A stretch of DNA of 64,000 nucleotides from Nansenia antarctica (GCA_963989245.1 OZ022345.1:22665696-22729695); one strand, 5' to 3'; counted from the stretch's first letter, positions 33,095 through 44,803 are shown. Numbers and translations: made by a program. The notes: generated from the sequence alone by a model not told the origin.

Positions 33095-33476
33095 ATGGCG
33101 AAACGGATAGCGAAAACGAGAGGAGACAAGCAGTATAAGCAGTTGACACTGGCACAGAGCTTGTCTGGCAGTGGATCTGCAAGGAGTGTGGTGCCGATCA
33201 GGTCAACTGCAAGCAGATCTGGTGCAGGAGATGCGCCAAATGTTGCAGATGGTGAGAACCGGAGCAACGCGCAACGCTACACTCGTGGTAGCATTGCTGG
33301 ACCATCGGAGCCACGTCGCCGCGACTCTTCAAACAGTTCAGAGTCGGAGGACGTAGAACCAGACCCCGACTCGTCGGACGAGTGGTTGCCATCCGGATCG
33401 GCTAGCAGCAGGGAATCCTCTCCAGATCAGCGTGGATCCACGATCCAAGACAAAAATGCGAGTGTGAAAAGCATAG
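33095..33476 (+). CDS. piggyBac transposase exon 1
   Basis: ATG 33095 (MAKRIAKTRGDKQYK; an in-frame ATG three codons upstream is also possible) opens a polar, Ser-rich N-terminus with an acidic cluster (SSESEDVEPDPDSSDEWLPS) like other PGBD4-type proteins. It ends in phase 1 at ATAG|GTAAATA. The following AC-rich short repeat is intronic. Confidence 0.75.
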
Positions 33477-33647
33477 GTAAATATATAATATATAGAAATA
33501 TCATTACACTACACTACACTATTACACTACACTATTACACTATTACTATTACAATTACACTATTACACTACATCATTACAAAGCGATAAAACATGCCTTT
33601 TGTATATATATTTTGTATAAAATGGTATATATTTCAATATTTTACAG

Positions 33648-35161
33648 TCCCTGAATCGAGCAGAGGACGTGCCTCAACCAGAGGGTGTGCTGCAAGGAGA
33701 CGGCTGTCTTCAGAGAAAGACGCTGGTTGGGGTCAGGGTGAGTGGCAACCCACAAAGGTTCCATTCACGGCAACCCCTGGACCCCAGAATGCTGCTGCAG
33801 AGCTGGAATCTGACCTGCCGGTTGATTTCCTGGAGCTGCTTATTACTGATGAGCTGCTGCAGCACATTGCAGATCAAACCAACCTGTATGCCCAGCAGTT
33901 TTTACAGGCACATCCCGACACTCTGCCACACTCCAGAGGGAGGTTATGGAAACCGGTGACAGTCCCAGAACTGAAACAATTCTTTGGACTCACTTTCATC
34001 ACCGGTTACATAAAAAAGCCAAATCTAGAAATGTATTGGAGTGTGGATCAACAGGACGCCACTCCATACTTCAATAAAACCATGCCCAGGAACAGGTTCC
34101 AGCTCATCTGGAAGTTCCTCCACTACAACAATAATGCATCACAGGACGCCACAGATAAAATGTATAAAGTGCGTCCTGTTTTAGATCATGTTGTAGCCAA
34201 ATTCAAAGAGCTGTATCAGCCCTTTGAAAGTATCTGCATTGATGAAGGAATGATGCAGTGGCGTGGCCGCCTATCATTCAAAGTGTATAACCCTCAGAAG
34301 CCGGTGAAGTATGGAATTAAATCCTACATACTGTGTGACTCTTATACTGGGTATTGTTTTAACATGAAGCCTTATGTTGGCCAGCATAACACACTCCCAG
34401 ACACAGTGTTCTCCCTCCTTGACCGTCTCACAGGACACGGATACACACTGTACATGGACAACTTCTACAACTCTGTTCAACTGTGTGAGCAGTTGATCAA
34501 AGCCAACACCAACGTCTGCGGAACACTGCGAAAAAACAGGGGGGAACCGCAGATCATAAGGGAGCCGACAAAGTCCGACTTGGGTGTGGAGGGGAGGCTG
34601 GTGCGGCACAATGGCAGGGTGCTGGTTATGGCATGGCAGGACAAGCGTCTGGTGAGGATGGTGACAACCTGCCACCATGACAGCATGCAGAGGGTGGAGG
34701 TGTGGCAGAAGGGGAAGAAGGAGAAGGTGGGTCAGCTCAAACCGGAGTGTGTTGTGGCATACAATGCCTGCATGAATGGGGTGGACAAACTTGACCAGAA
34801 CATTGCATACTACCCATTCATTAGGAAAACACTCAACTGGTCAAAAAAGTTTGTGGCGTACTTGTTTCAGCTTTGTGTGTTCAATGCCTATGTGCTGTAC
34901 AAGGCCAGGAACCCGGGGAAGTGCAAAACACACTTGGAGTTCATGAGGAGGGTGGCGAGGTCGTGGACTGAAAAAACCTATGTAGCGGAGGAGGAGGAGG
35001 AGGAGGAGAGAGGAGGAGGAGGGGGAGGAAGAGGAGGAGAGAGAGAGAGGAGGAGGGGGGGGAGGAGGAGGAGGAGGAGGAAGAGGAGGTCCGACAAACC
35101 AGGGCAGCAAGACAGAGAGACCCAGACAGCAGGCTGGATAGGCATGAGTTGGAACGCTTAA
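33648..35161 (+). CDS. piggyBac transposase exon 2 (DDD core)
   Basis: The exon follows TATTTTACAG and restores frame (VPESSRGRAS). It holds the DDE_Tnp_1_7 domain with three Asp positions expected of piggyBac: ICIDEGMMQWRG, LYMDNFYNS and NGVDKLDQ. PRNRFQLIWKFLHYNNN and SKKFVAYLFQLC are further family marks. After TEKTYVAEEEEEEE the frame enters a GGA/GAG tract encoding Glu, Gly and Arg runs and ends at a TAA (35159-35161), before the Cys-rich domain. The catalytic part looks intact; the C-terminus is not. Confidence 0.85.
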
Positions 35162-35196
35162 GGCCCACCAGCAATAACACACAGCCAGCAAGAAAA

Positions 35197-35319
35197 TGTA
35201 GGGTCTGCATTCGAAGGGGTAAAAGGAGAGAGACCAGAATGTGGTACAGGTCCTGCCATGTACCCCTGCACTCAGGAGAGTGCTTCAAAGCCTACCACAC
35301 AGAAAAAAAATATTATTGA
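35197..35319 (+). pseudogene. piggyBac Cys-rich domain, out of frame
   Basis: In another frame than the core, the sequence reads CRVCIRRGKRRETRMWYRSC, then CHVPLHSGECF and AYHTEKKYY to a TGA. The C-x2-C ... C-H ... H-S-G-x-C pattern is the C-terminal Cys-rich DNA-binding domain of piggyBac transposases. The shift must lie in the purine tract (about 34985-35095), most simply by replication slippage. Confidence 0.8.
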
Positions 35320-35606
35320 GTGATGATGATTCTAAATGTTCTAAATCTGTGAATAAATGTACCGTATTTTCCGGACTATAAGTCGCGGTTTTTTTCATAC
35401 TTTGGCTGGTCCTGCGACTTATAGTCAGGTGCGACTTATATATCAATAATTCATAATCTCTGACTGACATGAACTGACATACGGTAATCTCTGACTGACA
35501 TGAACCAAGGAGTAAACATTACCGTCTCCAACCACGAGAGGGCGCTCTAGGCGTGTGACAACGAGTAGGCCTACCACTGAAAAAGACAGCTGATGACACA
35601 AACAAA

Positions 35607-36871
35607 ATGCAGTCAAAAAGAAAATCCTATTCTGCAGATTACAAACTGCAACTCGTAAAATATGCAGCCGAAAACAGTAATCGAGCAACAGAAAGAAAGT
35701 TTGGAGTGAGTGAGAAACTTGTGAGGGACTGGCGAAAAGCAGAGGTTACTCTCACTGCCATGAAGAAAACTAAGAAAGCGAATCGCGGACTGAAAGCACG
35801 ATGGCCAGAGATGGAGGAACGAGTCCACAGATGGGTGCTTGAACAACGTGCTGCCGGGAGAGGCTTGTCAACGGTGCAGTTACGTCTCCACGCCCTGGCA
35901 GTGGCCAAGGAGATGGATATAAATGACTTTGCAGGCGGGCCTTCTTGGTGTTACCGCTTCATGCAACGTAACCGCCTCTCTATCAGAGCGCGGACAACGG
36001 TGTGTCAGAAACTACCGGCAGACTTCCAAGCCAAGATGGACAGTTTCCGTGAGTTTGTAAAAGATCAGGTAACTGAACACAACGTGTCACCGGATCACAT
36101 CATTAACATGGACGAGGTCCCGCTCACGTTTGACATCCCCATGGGCCGAAGTGTCGCAGAGAAAGGGGTGAAGTGTAAATATCGACAACTGGTCATGAGA
36201 AATCACACTTCACAGTGGTGCTGGCATGTTGTGGAGATGGATCGAAATTGTCACCGATGGTCATTTTCAAACGGAAAACCATGCCAAAAGAGGAATTCCC
36301 CCCAAAAATTGTCGTGGCCGTGAATGAGAAAGGGTGGATGGATCAACAAATGATGAACGTTTGGCTTACAAAGTGCTACACTAAGCGTCCTGATGGTTTC
36401 TTTAAAACACGCAAAGCCCTGCTTGTGATGGACAGTATGCGAGCACACATAACGCCACAGTGCAAAGAAAAAATAAAAGCTTGCAACTCCATACATGTCA
36501 TCATTCCTGGAGGTTTAACCAAAGTACTCCAGCCACTCGACATCTCAGTGAACCGGAGCTTTAAGGCAGTCTTGCGTCGCCTGTGGGAGGAGTGGATGGT
36601 GGATGGAGAGCACAGCTTCACGGCAACTGGAAGGATGCGCCATGCAACTTTCCAGCAAGTCCTTGGATGGATCGACAAAGCATGGACTTCAGTGACAACC
36701 GGAACCATCCTGTCGGGATTCAGAAAGGCCGGAATAACTGGAACTGATGCTGAGTCTGACGACAGCCCTGCACAAGAGGAGACGGCGCTTCATCTTCCTC
36801 CGGAGTTGGCAGAGTTGTTCAGAAGTGACACAGAGGATGACGAATTCAATGGATTCAGTGATGTGGAATGA
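35607..36871 (+). pseudogene. pogo-type transposase, single frameshift
   Basis: From ATG 35607: an N-terminal CENP-B/psq-type helix-turn-helix (SADYKLQLVKYAAENSN, KFGVSEKLVRDWRK), a second HTH region (WVLEQRAAGRGLSTVQLRLH, GGPSWCYRFMQRN), then the DDE_1 core with INMDEVPLTFDIP and LLVMDSMRAH; VLQPLDISVN follows as the third Asp site. Near 36175-36190 the frame changes: TTGHEKSHFTVVLACC continues in the frame of 36215-36871. One small indel is enough to explain it. The end is acidic (SDTEDDEFNGFSDVE). Confidence 0.85.
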
Positions 36872-36990
36872 GATCGTGAGAACTTGCTTGTTGGACTGGC
36901 TTGTTATGTCCGTTTTCGCCTATTCAGCCTCCCAGGTAGGCCTACCGGTATGTTCTTTATTAATGTGTTCATCTTTATTCATTAATGTGT

Positions 36991-37315
36991 TACGTTAACA
37001 TACCGGACACCTATTGAGCCTGTTGTTCTGTGTGCTATAATATGTACGGTGGTTGAATAACTGTTGTGTTACGTTAACATACCGGACACCTATTGAGCCT
37101 GTTGTTCTGTGTGCTATAATATGTACGGTGGTTGAATAACTGTTGTGTTACGTTAACATACCGGACACCTATTGAGCCTGTTGTTCTGTGTGCTATAATA
37201 TGTACGGTGGTTGAATAACTGTTGTGTTACGTTAACATACCGGACACCTATTGAGCCTGTTGTTCTGTGTGCTATAATATGTACGGTGGTTGAATAACTG
37301 TTGTGTTACGGAACG
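36991..37315. repeat. 79-bp tandem repeat inside the pogo element
   Basis: A 79-bp unit starting TACGTTAACATACCGGACAC occurs four times with near identity (starts 36991, 37070, 37149, 37228), and a fifth start at 37307 is altered (TACGGAACGTTAAC). It lies in the 3' non-coding part of the element. Confidence 0.9.
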
Positions 37316-38129
37316 TTAACATACCGGCCACATTACATTTTTGGGCATTTAGCATAGGCCTTATTCCATAGCGACTTTACAACCAATTTAGCCTATTCAG
37401 CCTCCCAGGTATGTTCTTTATTAATGTGTTAATATTTTTATTTATTAAATATTCTGTTGCACCTTTATTATTTATTTTTGTATTCATCACATACCGGACA
37501 CCGGTATTCAGCGGCATTCAGCCTGAGCCTGTTGTTCTGTGTGCTATTGTGTAATTGAATAACTGAATGTTTTTGAGAAATACATTTCTACGGTAAATAA
37601 ATGCGACTTATAGTCCAGTGCGACTTATATGTGGTTTTTTCCTCTTCATGACCCATTTTTGACTGCTGCGACTTATACTCCGGAAAATACGGTAGTTATT
37701 TTGTCATCAAAAGCCTTTTTTCCTGTGTTGTTTTTATTGTTTCATAGAAGTAAACAACTTTTCAGATGTTTGAGGTGTCACTAAAACTAAAATATGTGGA
37801 CGTCAGTCACCGTTTTGCTTGAATTTGCTTCTCTGCAGAAAAAGCTCGTTTTCTCTGTTTATTGGTCAAAATCAGGTGTTTTTGCTGAAACCACCCTATG
37901 TTCTACGGCCGATTTCTAAACACTCAAAGAGGCTAGAAACAAACTTTCTTTTTCTGATGAAAGAAGAGAGTCTAAAGTCTTGGTATATATGTTCAATGTT
38001 TATGTAGTCTGAAAAGTCAATATTTGGTGGGTCTTCAAAGTTCAGCGAAAATGCCCCAAAAGTCTGGCAGTATGGAGCTCTCCGCTCTGAACATTGCTGG
38101 CAGTCAAAAAAAAAAAAAAAAAAAAAAAA

Positions 38130-38825
38130 TCTGCATTGTTGTCAATGTCAATCCGTACACACAGACAAGAGGCCAATCTAACAAATGTGGGGGGAGGAAT
38201 AGTGTTGGAGTACGTCCAGGCGTATGTCCAGAAAAAAAGCTGATCTAATAGAAAACTGAGAAGTGATAGGATGTATATCTTAATGTGATATGATGTACAA
38301 CATCTCAGTCTTCCAGCTGAAACGTTAGGAGGATTTATTGCAAACAACAACATACCAGTATTCAGTCACACTCGGTTTCTAAACACCAAGGCCACATCTG
38401 GGTGGAAGGGGCGGTGACATGACGCAGGAGGGGACAAGGACATCTCAACTCCTACGACCTCGATTCCTCCTTCACTCTCCAGGAGGGAGAGGAGGGGAAG
38501 AGATGAGAGGAAGGGAGGAGAGGAAGGGGGGAGAGGAAGAGAGGAGAGGAAGGGGGAGAGGAAGGGAGGAGAGGAGGAGATGAGAGGAAGGGAGGAGAGG
38601 AAGGGGTGGGAGGAGGAAGGAGGGAGAGGGTGGGAGGAGGAAGGAGGGAGAGGAAGGGAGGGTAGGAGGAGAGGACGGGAGAAATTGAGAGAAAATAATC
38701 TAGAAAAGGCTCATTTCATGACACAACCTTCTCCCTGATACGATCAACAAGCACATGTACATACAGTATATGAAGGTGCAGCCAGAAGACCCCCCCCCCC
38801 TTCTTCTTTAGGGCTCCTGCCTCCT
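38130..38825. other. Purine-rich low complexity, no gene
   Basis: An A-run ends at 38129. From about 38470 to 38690 the + strand is almost pure A/G with repeated GGGAGGAGAGGAAG words. It lies directly downstream of zinc-finger gene B's stop, so may be its 3'UTR or 3' flank. Confidence 0.5.
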
Positions 38826-39719
38826 TTAAACACCTCCCACACTGGGAGCAGTCGTGTTAACTAGTGTGTGTGTTCTCTGGTGTTTCTTTAGGGATCCTGC
38901 ATGACTGAAACTCTTCCCACACTGGGAGCAGTAGAATGGCTTCTCTCCTGTGTGTGTTCTCTGGTGACTCTTTAGGTGTCCTGCCTGACTGAAACCCTTC
39001 CCACACTGGGAGCAGTAGAATGGCTTCACTCCTGTGTGTGTTCTCTGATGTCTCTTTAGGTCACCTGCCAGACTGAAACTCTTCCCACACTGGGAGCAGC
39101 AGAATGGCTTCTCTCCTGTGTGTATTCTCTGGTGTGTCTTTAGGTATTCTCCACGACTGAAACTCTTCCCACACTGGGAGCAGCAGAATGGCTTCTCTCC
39201 TGTGTGTATTCTCTGGTGTGTCTTTAGGTATTCTCCATGACTGAAACTCTTCCCACACTGGGAGCAGTAGAATGGCTTCTCTCCTGTGTGTATTCTCTGG
39301 TGAATCTTTAGGTGTCCTGCCTGACTGAAACGCTGCCCACACTGGGAGCAGTAGAATGGCTTCTCTCCTGTGTGTATTCTCTGGTGTTTCTTTAGGGATC
39401 CTGCCTCACTGAAACTCTTCGCACACTGGGAGCAGCAGAATGGCTTCTCTCCTGTGTGTATTCTCTGGTGTCTCTTTAGTTGGCTCATACAACCAAATCT
39501 CTTTCCACACTGAAGACAAGAGTGAGTCTTCTGTCCTCCTTGAGTCTGTGGTTGTGATTTAAGGTGAGTTGGACAAATGAAACTCTCACTGCAATCTAAA
39601 CAGTGGTGATTCTTCTGTCTTGAGCTCCTCCTCCTCCGTCTGTGTTGTTTATGGCTTGCTGATGCGGTGGATCTGGGCTCCATGTCTGAGTCTGGGTTGG
39701 AGCTCTCTCCTGTAAGAAT
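38826..39719 (-). CDS. Zinc-finger gene B finger exon, intact
   Basis: The exon starts at 39719 after TATTCTTACAG, taking phase 1, and reads GESSNPDSDMEPRSTASASH, a basic linker (RRRRRSSRQKNH), one degenerate finger (HHCLDCSESF) and eight canonical C2H2 fingers with TGEKP-type linkers, from HSCLQCGKRFGCMSQLKRH to FYCSQCGKSFSHAGSLKKH. Fingers four and five are near-identical (HGEYLKTH / RGEYLKTH), a recent 84-bp duplication. The stop follows a short tail. It is probably a sequence-specific nuclear transcription regulator of a teleost-expanded family. The matching 5' exon is 50734-50989, 11 kb away across a transposon-filled intron; splice phases agree. Confidence 0.85.
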   Translation of the reverse strand: MLTGESSNPDSDMEPRSTASASHKQHRRRRRSSRQKNHHCLDCSESFICPTHLKSQPQTQGGQKTHSCLQCGKRFGCMSQLKRHQRIHTGEKPFCCSQCAKSFSEAGSLKKHQRIHTGEKPFYCSQCGQRFSQAGHLKIHQRIHTGEKPFYCSQCGKSFSHGEYLKTHQRIHTGEKPFCCSQCGKSFSRGEYLKTHQRIHTGEKPFCCSQCGKSFSLAGDLKRHQRTHTGVKPFYCSQCGKGFSQAGHLKSHQRTHTGEKPFYCSQCGKSFSHAGSLKKHQRTHTLVNTTAPSVGGV

Positions 39720-40920
39720 AGGAACATATACAGGATTAGAAACAACATGAGAACAAGTGCTGCTAATAATCGTTTCCAAGGGTCAAAGTAGATTTTTAAC
39801 ATTAGGACCGTTAACATTATTTTCCATTCAAATAAACGCAAATTAACGGACAGAAATAATGCCGGTTCTGTAGCACTAGTTATTGTTGTTTTTGAATTAC
39901 CCATGCACAGAAAAACAATATAGCCTACACAATACACATGCATACTATTAATATAGTTCAGTAATTATTATTACTGTAGTGTGGAATGGGACGAGAGTCT
40001 GACGTCATTCAACTTGTGTTTACAGTTGGGCTACCTGTCTTTAGCCTAGCCTTGTGAGAGCTACTTTGCTAGTGTTTTTAGCCTAGCCTAGCCTGGTGAG
40101 AGCTACGTTGCTAGTGTTTTTAGCCTAGCCTAGCCTGGTGAGAGCTACGTTGCTAGTGTTTTTAGCCTAGCCTAGCCTTGTGAGGGCTACGTTGCTAGTG
40201 GAGGAATATGCGTGTTTTGTTGGTCTCTTTGTAAAGAATAGCAGTGTTTCCATCTCATGGCTCTATGGCAGATCGCATGCTGAAAGTCCGAAAGGAGAAA
40301 GGCTGTTAAGAGGCGTCAAAACGTAGAAATATCGATGGGATCTAACGCTGGCGGGCAGTGCTCCTCAGGTTTTGATGTGAGTAAAAACATTTCATGGTCG
40401 CTGTTTTCCGAGAGTCTGAGGCTGGACAGTACAGGATAGTACAAAATGCGCTCTAATGCAAGTGTCTGTATTATCGGCATGCATTTTTATGTTCTGCAAT
40501 ATTGTTGTTAGTCTAATTTAAGTATTCAGAGGGTTTAGAGAACGAATGGCACATAGACAGTTTTTATGAATGGAACCGTGTACTCCATCACCTCGCATCT
40601 CAAAGGTGCATGGTGGTGAATGCGCTGAGCCTGTTCCCAATGCTTTAGCCAAAACAGACCAGAGTAGCTATTACCATGGATTAATTAAATTCCATTTAAT
40701 CTTTATTTTATTTTTTGTGTATTTGGTCGTTTGATTTCGGGTAGGCTTTAGCTAGACCACTGGTAAACATTGCAATTGGAAATGGCTGGACAGCTATACA
40801 TGCGCGCACCGCTCTAATGCATGCTCACATTTATGGATGTCAGCAGCACACATCGAATAATCGATTATTCGTTCATAGCACCCACGATTATTCGAATAAG
40901 AAAAAAAGTAGTTATGCACA
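39720..40920. other. Intron of ZF gene B with a tandem repeat
   Basis: At about 40041-40200 a roughly 53-bp unit containing TTTTAGCCTAGCCTAGCCTG and GAGAGCTACGTTGCTAGTG repeats about four times. Near 40850-40926 AATAATCGATTATTCG and TGCACATCCCTA resemble the last bases of a hAT. No exon seen. Confidence 0.5.
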
Positions 40921-41097
40921 TCCCTACTTCTGACGCTGGCTTTCTCTGTGTACCACATGTACAAAAGAAAAGATTTGGTGAGGCTGCATTCCCATTTTAT
41001 GCACCCAGATTGTGGAATGCACTGCCAGTTTACATTAGGGATGCAAATATGTTCAAGTCAAGACTAAAAACCCATATTTTCAATATTGCCTTTAAAT
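40921..41097 (+). mobile_element. LINE ORF2 C-terminal fragment
   Basis: The frame contains KKRFGEAAFPFYAPRLWNAL and FKSRLKTHIFNIAF, the tail of a fish L2-like ORF2. It is interrupted by hAT-A at 41097 and continues after 50394 (TTTAAATGACTAAATAATTA), where the 3' end lies. Confidence 0.7.
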
Positions 41098-41660
41098 CAG
41101 TGGTCTTCAACCGGGGGTCCGCGACCCCTAGGGGGTCCGCAGAGGTACTGCAGGGGGTCCGCCAATTTCTGTCATAATAATTGACAACTTTCACCAAAAT
41201 AATCAGTGAGAATTAAAAAATATAACAAAAATGATATTGAGTAAGGTACAAGCATTAATAGGCAATAATAAGCTACTTTTGACAAAAACAATTTACAAAA
41301 TAAATGATGCCCATGATTCTAGAGTCTAACATAACGTCAGCTGGAGAAAAAAAACACACCTGTCTAGCAAGCTAGGTGTTGGCTAAAACGCTGCAGTTCG
41401 GTCTTCATTGCAAAATTAACGTTAATTAATAACTAGCATAACGTTACTAATTTAGTTACTAGTTTGATAATAACAAACCCGCCTCTTTGCTTCTCTATGC
41501 GCCGCTATAGGAGAGGAACACAACGCGCTCCTTTACCATTCCGAGGTCAGATGGCTTTCCCAGTGTTTCCTCTACATGCATTTATTGGTGGCGGGCCGCC
41601 ACGAATGAATTTCCTCCGCCACGAATTGATTCAGTCCCCAAAAAATGAAATAATATAAAG

Positions 41661-41692
<32 letters not shown>

Positions 41693-42195
41693 CTGAACAT
41701 TTTAGCTGATTAAAATATATCTGATCCTAGATCAGCGCTATAATGGATGTTGACTAAAAGTGCACCTAAATCCACGCCCATCTCTCTCTAACCGCTGATC
41801 CAAAATCAGATTAATGACATTCAGTTGACGACGTGACACAAGGGCTCCTGATTGGTCTAAATGTAAACTGTGGTATTATTGTTATTGTGTACAGGCCACC
41901 GTAGTGACATCAGGGGGGTATTCCATCAACATCGCTAATAGTAAGGGCATTTTACCAGATATTTGACCAATCTGCGAAGTAAATCGTTACCAAGAAATTT
42001 CTTCACCAATGTGTTTCTAAAGGTGTGTAATAACATGTCCTAAAAGGTTGAAATTCAACTCCTGTGGGAAACCTCATAAAAAACTGCTCAAAGTTGGGTA
42101 CCGATAACCGATTTTCGAAAATTCGAAAATGCTTAAATTGGACTTGAGTAACTTTTGAGGGGTCAAACTAGGCATTTTTCATGATTCTGAGTTGA

Positions 42196-43842
42196 TTGCA
42201 AGCATGTATTTGTCACCAAGAGCACATCCTGGATGGGGGGTGTTTTGACAAGGCAATCCGTGCCCACCTCCTCATTGATGCAGCCATCTATCAGCACATC
42301 ATGAAACATGCCTTCACTGAGGAGGAGCTTGGTGAAATGAGGACCTTAATGGAGAAGGTGGCTGATGGTAAGATGGGAGCCCGACACACAGATCCAGTAG
42401 TGGCACTGTTTGAACATAGGTTTGAAGAAAACTTCAAAAGACTCGCTGAAGGAGGAAGAACGCCTACACTCTGGGTGCAGTACCACCACATGGTAGATGT
42501 GATCAAGACCTTCATCCGAAGTGAGCGGCTTGCAGACCACAAGGGGCACCTGTCCTGCATTGCTACCAGGATGCTGGACATCTTTGCAGCTGCGGGCCAT
42601 CATCAATATGCCAAAGGTGCACGGCTGTACTGTCAACTTATGAAGGAACTTGAAACGTTGCCTGCTTACAAAGAGACCATAGAAAGTTTCACTGCCCATG
42701 GAAACCATGTTGTCCGTTACTCCAGCCATGATTGGTCTGGCACCTGGTGTGACATCTGTATTGAGCAGACATTAATGAAGGCAGCCAAATCAGAAGGTGG
42801 ACTGAGCAGAGGGAGGATGAGAAACAGTGATTCTGGCCACAAGTGCTGGGTGCTCACCCTCAGTCACTTCTCCAATGTCAACCAGTGCATGGAGGAAGAT
42901 GTCAAGGAACATGCTCCACCCCACAGAGACCTTGCCAAAACACAGATGAAGCGAGATGCTGAAGCAGTTGAACTTGCCCTCCAATGGTTTGAGGAGAACA
43001 ACCCATTCGACCATGATCGAGACAAGGAGATGTTTGTATCTTTCTCTACAGGATTCACAAGCACAGGAGATGACCCAGTCAATGCTGAGAGAGCAGCTGA
43101 AGTAGGGAGAGAGATGCAGATTAAGCTGGATGGACAGTCAGTGACATCGACCATGGAGGTGAAGTCAAAGGTACAAGCCCTGTCATCACTCAGAAAGATT
43201 CCCAAGATCAACGAGAAGAAGATTCACCTTGACTCACTCAAGTTGTTCAACCGACTGATCATTTTTGCCCAACGGGATATGACAGTTGAGACAAGCTTGG
43301 AGTATGAGCTGACTCCCGTCCCATTGTCCCTTTTCAGTAACAAAGATCAGAAAATGAACAAGGCGAACAAGGCAGGCTTTTCCAAGACTAGCCTGAAGGA
43401 GTTAACTGATCCACTTGAACTCACTAACCAACCCTGCTCCACTTTGGTGGTTGATGGCGGATGGCTTCTCTACATGGTGACGTGGGAACAAGGTCAGACT
43501 CGGCAGGAGATTGGCAACAGTTACCTAAGCTACGTGCAGTGTCTTGGCCGTAACTCTCAAAGGATCATTGTGGTCTTTGATGGCTATAACAGATCGCCAA
43601 AAGATCATGACCACATCCGACGTACCAAGAAGTCATGCTGTGACCTCCAGATTCGACCGGATATGATACACTGGACACCAAGAGCGAAGTTCTTGGACAA
43701 CACTCATAACAAGAGTGAGCTCATTCACCTCCTCTCTTCAACATTCAGAAAAATTCACATCACCGTGGAGCAGAGTGACAATGATGCTGACACTTCGATT
43801 GTGAGAGAGGCATTGGCTGCTGCTACAGATGGCTTTGTTGAG
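42196..43842 (+). pseudogene. Academ-like transposase, exon with nuclease start
   Basis: The frame is open from within the left TIR, so the true N-terminus has been lost by deletion. The first half (LWVQYHHMVDVIKTFIRSER, WSGTWCDICIEQTLMKAAKS, GGLSRGRMR) resembles the conserved region of a large metazoan family of uncharacterised transposon proteins. The second half has acidic residues in a FEN/PIN-like order: TLVVDGGWLLY, IIVVFDGYNRS, EQSDNDADTSIV. It ends GFVE|GTCAGT, phase 0. The + strand is opposite to zinc-finger gene B, whose intron it occupies. Confidence 0.7.
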
Positions 43843-43967
43843 GTCAGTAACATTTGTGTAGGTATTTTACTTGCATTAGCTATGACTACTTTAAAAGAAG
43901 AGTTTTGACTATTTTTATATATTTTCACATAGTTGAACATGCATTGCATATCTTCTTCTATTTTCAG

Positions 43968-44191
43968 TTGCGGGCAGAAGACGCAGACATGCTGGCAATG
44001 CTGGTGCACCATAGCTCAAGCACCAACCACCCACTCTTCTTAACCACATCGAAGGGCTCTTATGATGTCAAGAGGATCCGAGAAGCTCTCTCAGATAGAA
44101 AGAGACGCTACCTGCTCTTTTGTCACGCCTTCACTGGGTGTGATACGGTTTCTGCTATCGCTGGCCATGGGAAAACAACTCTGTTTGACAG
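43968..44191 (+). pseudogene. Academ-like transposase, nuclease core exon
   Basis: The exon follows TTCTATTTTCAG and continues the frame with LRAEDADMLAMLVHHSS. It then has LLFCHAFTGCDTVSAIAGHG, which parallels the LLGSDY...IRGIG core of FEN1/XPG nucleases (acidic residue plus helix-hairpin-like Gly motif). It ends GACAG|GTAATA in phase 2. Confidence 0.7.
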
Positions 44192-44275
44192 GTAATAATA
44201 ATAATATTATATCATAATGAAATATTTGTATATTGAAATATCTGAAACAAACCTTGAAGTGCATTCTTTTACAGG

Positions 44276-44803
44276 TTTTGTGCAGGGGACATCGACGAAC
44301 ATATGGACATCTTCCTTGACATACATGCTACCAAGGATGCAGTGATTCAGGCTGGTACTAGGATCTTCCAGTACATTCACCATGGGCCAGGTACTACTCT
44401 GGGTGCAATTCGATGCAACATGTTCTCGGGAAAGGCAGCGGCTGGGCTGATCAAACCAGAAACTCTACCTCCAACAGAGGGTGCAGCTGCACAGCATTCT
44501 CTCCGTGCCTACCTACAGACCCGGGACTAGATCCTTCTACAGAGCATGTCTCTGGACCCCAGTGACTATGGATAGACATTAGGTGTTCATGGTTATGAGC
44601 CAGTTCCAACCTTAGACCCCATGGCTCCCGACGAGCTACTCCAGTTCACAAGCTGCAATTGTAATGGAGATTGCAGCAACCGGCGATGCAGCTGCAAGAA
44701 AAATGCTGTCAAGTGCATCTCAGCATGTGGAGTTTGTAAAGGCATTACATGCAAGAATGGTATTCATGATGTTGTTGAAGAAGACTCAGACATTGACTCC
44801 TGA
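44276..44803 (+). pseudogene. Academ-like last exon, two TAGs and CXC cluster
   Basis: After TTCTTTTACAG the exon encodes IDEHMDIFLDIHATKDAV and on to QHSLRAYLQTRD. TAG at 44528-44530 and another at 44573-44575 interrupt an otherwise open frame, each where a Trp codon (TGG) would fit. The frame then gives GYEPVPTLDPMAPDELLQF and a Cys-rich end (SCNCNGDCSNRRCSCKK, CISACGVCKGITC) like CXC/tesmin motifs, ending TGA 44803. Joining to the previous exon leaves a one-base phase mismatch at the start, so a small indel is likely too. The protein is not makeable as is. Confidence 0.7.

Larger units (their letters stand above)
35362..37692 (+). mobile_element. pogo/Tigger-type transposon
   Basis: The termini CCGTATTTTCCGGACTATAA and (right end) CTCCGGAAAATACGG are inverted, with TA duplicated on both sides (35360-35361, 37693-37694), the mark of Tc1/mariner-pogo elements. 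It carries a transposase gene with one frameshift and a 79-bp tandem repeat. Removing it rejoins piggyBac sequence (AATAAATG-TA-GTTATTTTG). A related element with CCGTATTTTCCGCCCTATAA is at 55581-57044. Confidence 0.9.
32886..38107 (+). mobile_element. piggyBac element split by a pogo element
   Basis: TTAA at 32882-32885 followed by CTCATTGACTG, and TTGACTGCC at 32914 mirrored by GGCAGTCAA at 38101-38109, suggest the two ends. The right TTAA is missing where a long A-run replaces it (38107-38129). The transposase gene is two exons (33095-33476, 33648-35161) plus a frame-shifted Cys-rich tail. A pogo/Tigger element (35362-37692) is inserted just after the coding end. Confidence 0.75.

Noticed and set aside
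34841..35288. Pro/Ser/Leu-rich minus-strand frames
   Set aside because: They read the opposite strand of the GGA/GAG tract in the piggyBac transposase and have no family features.
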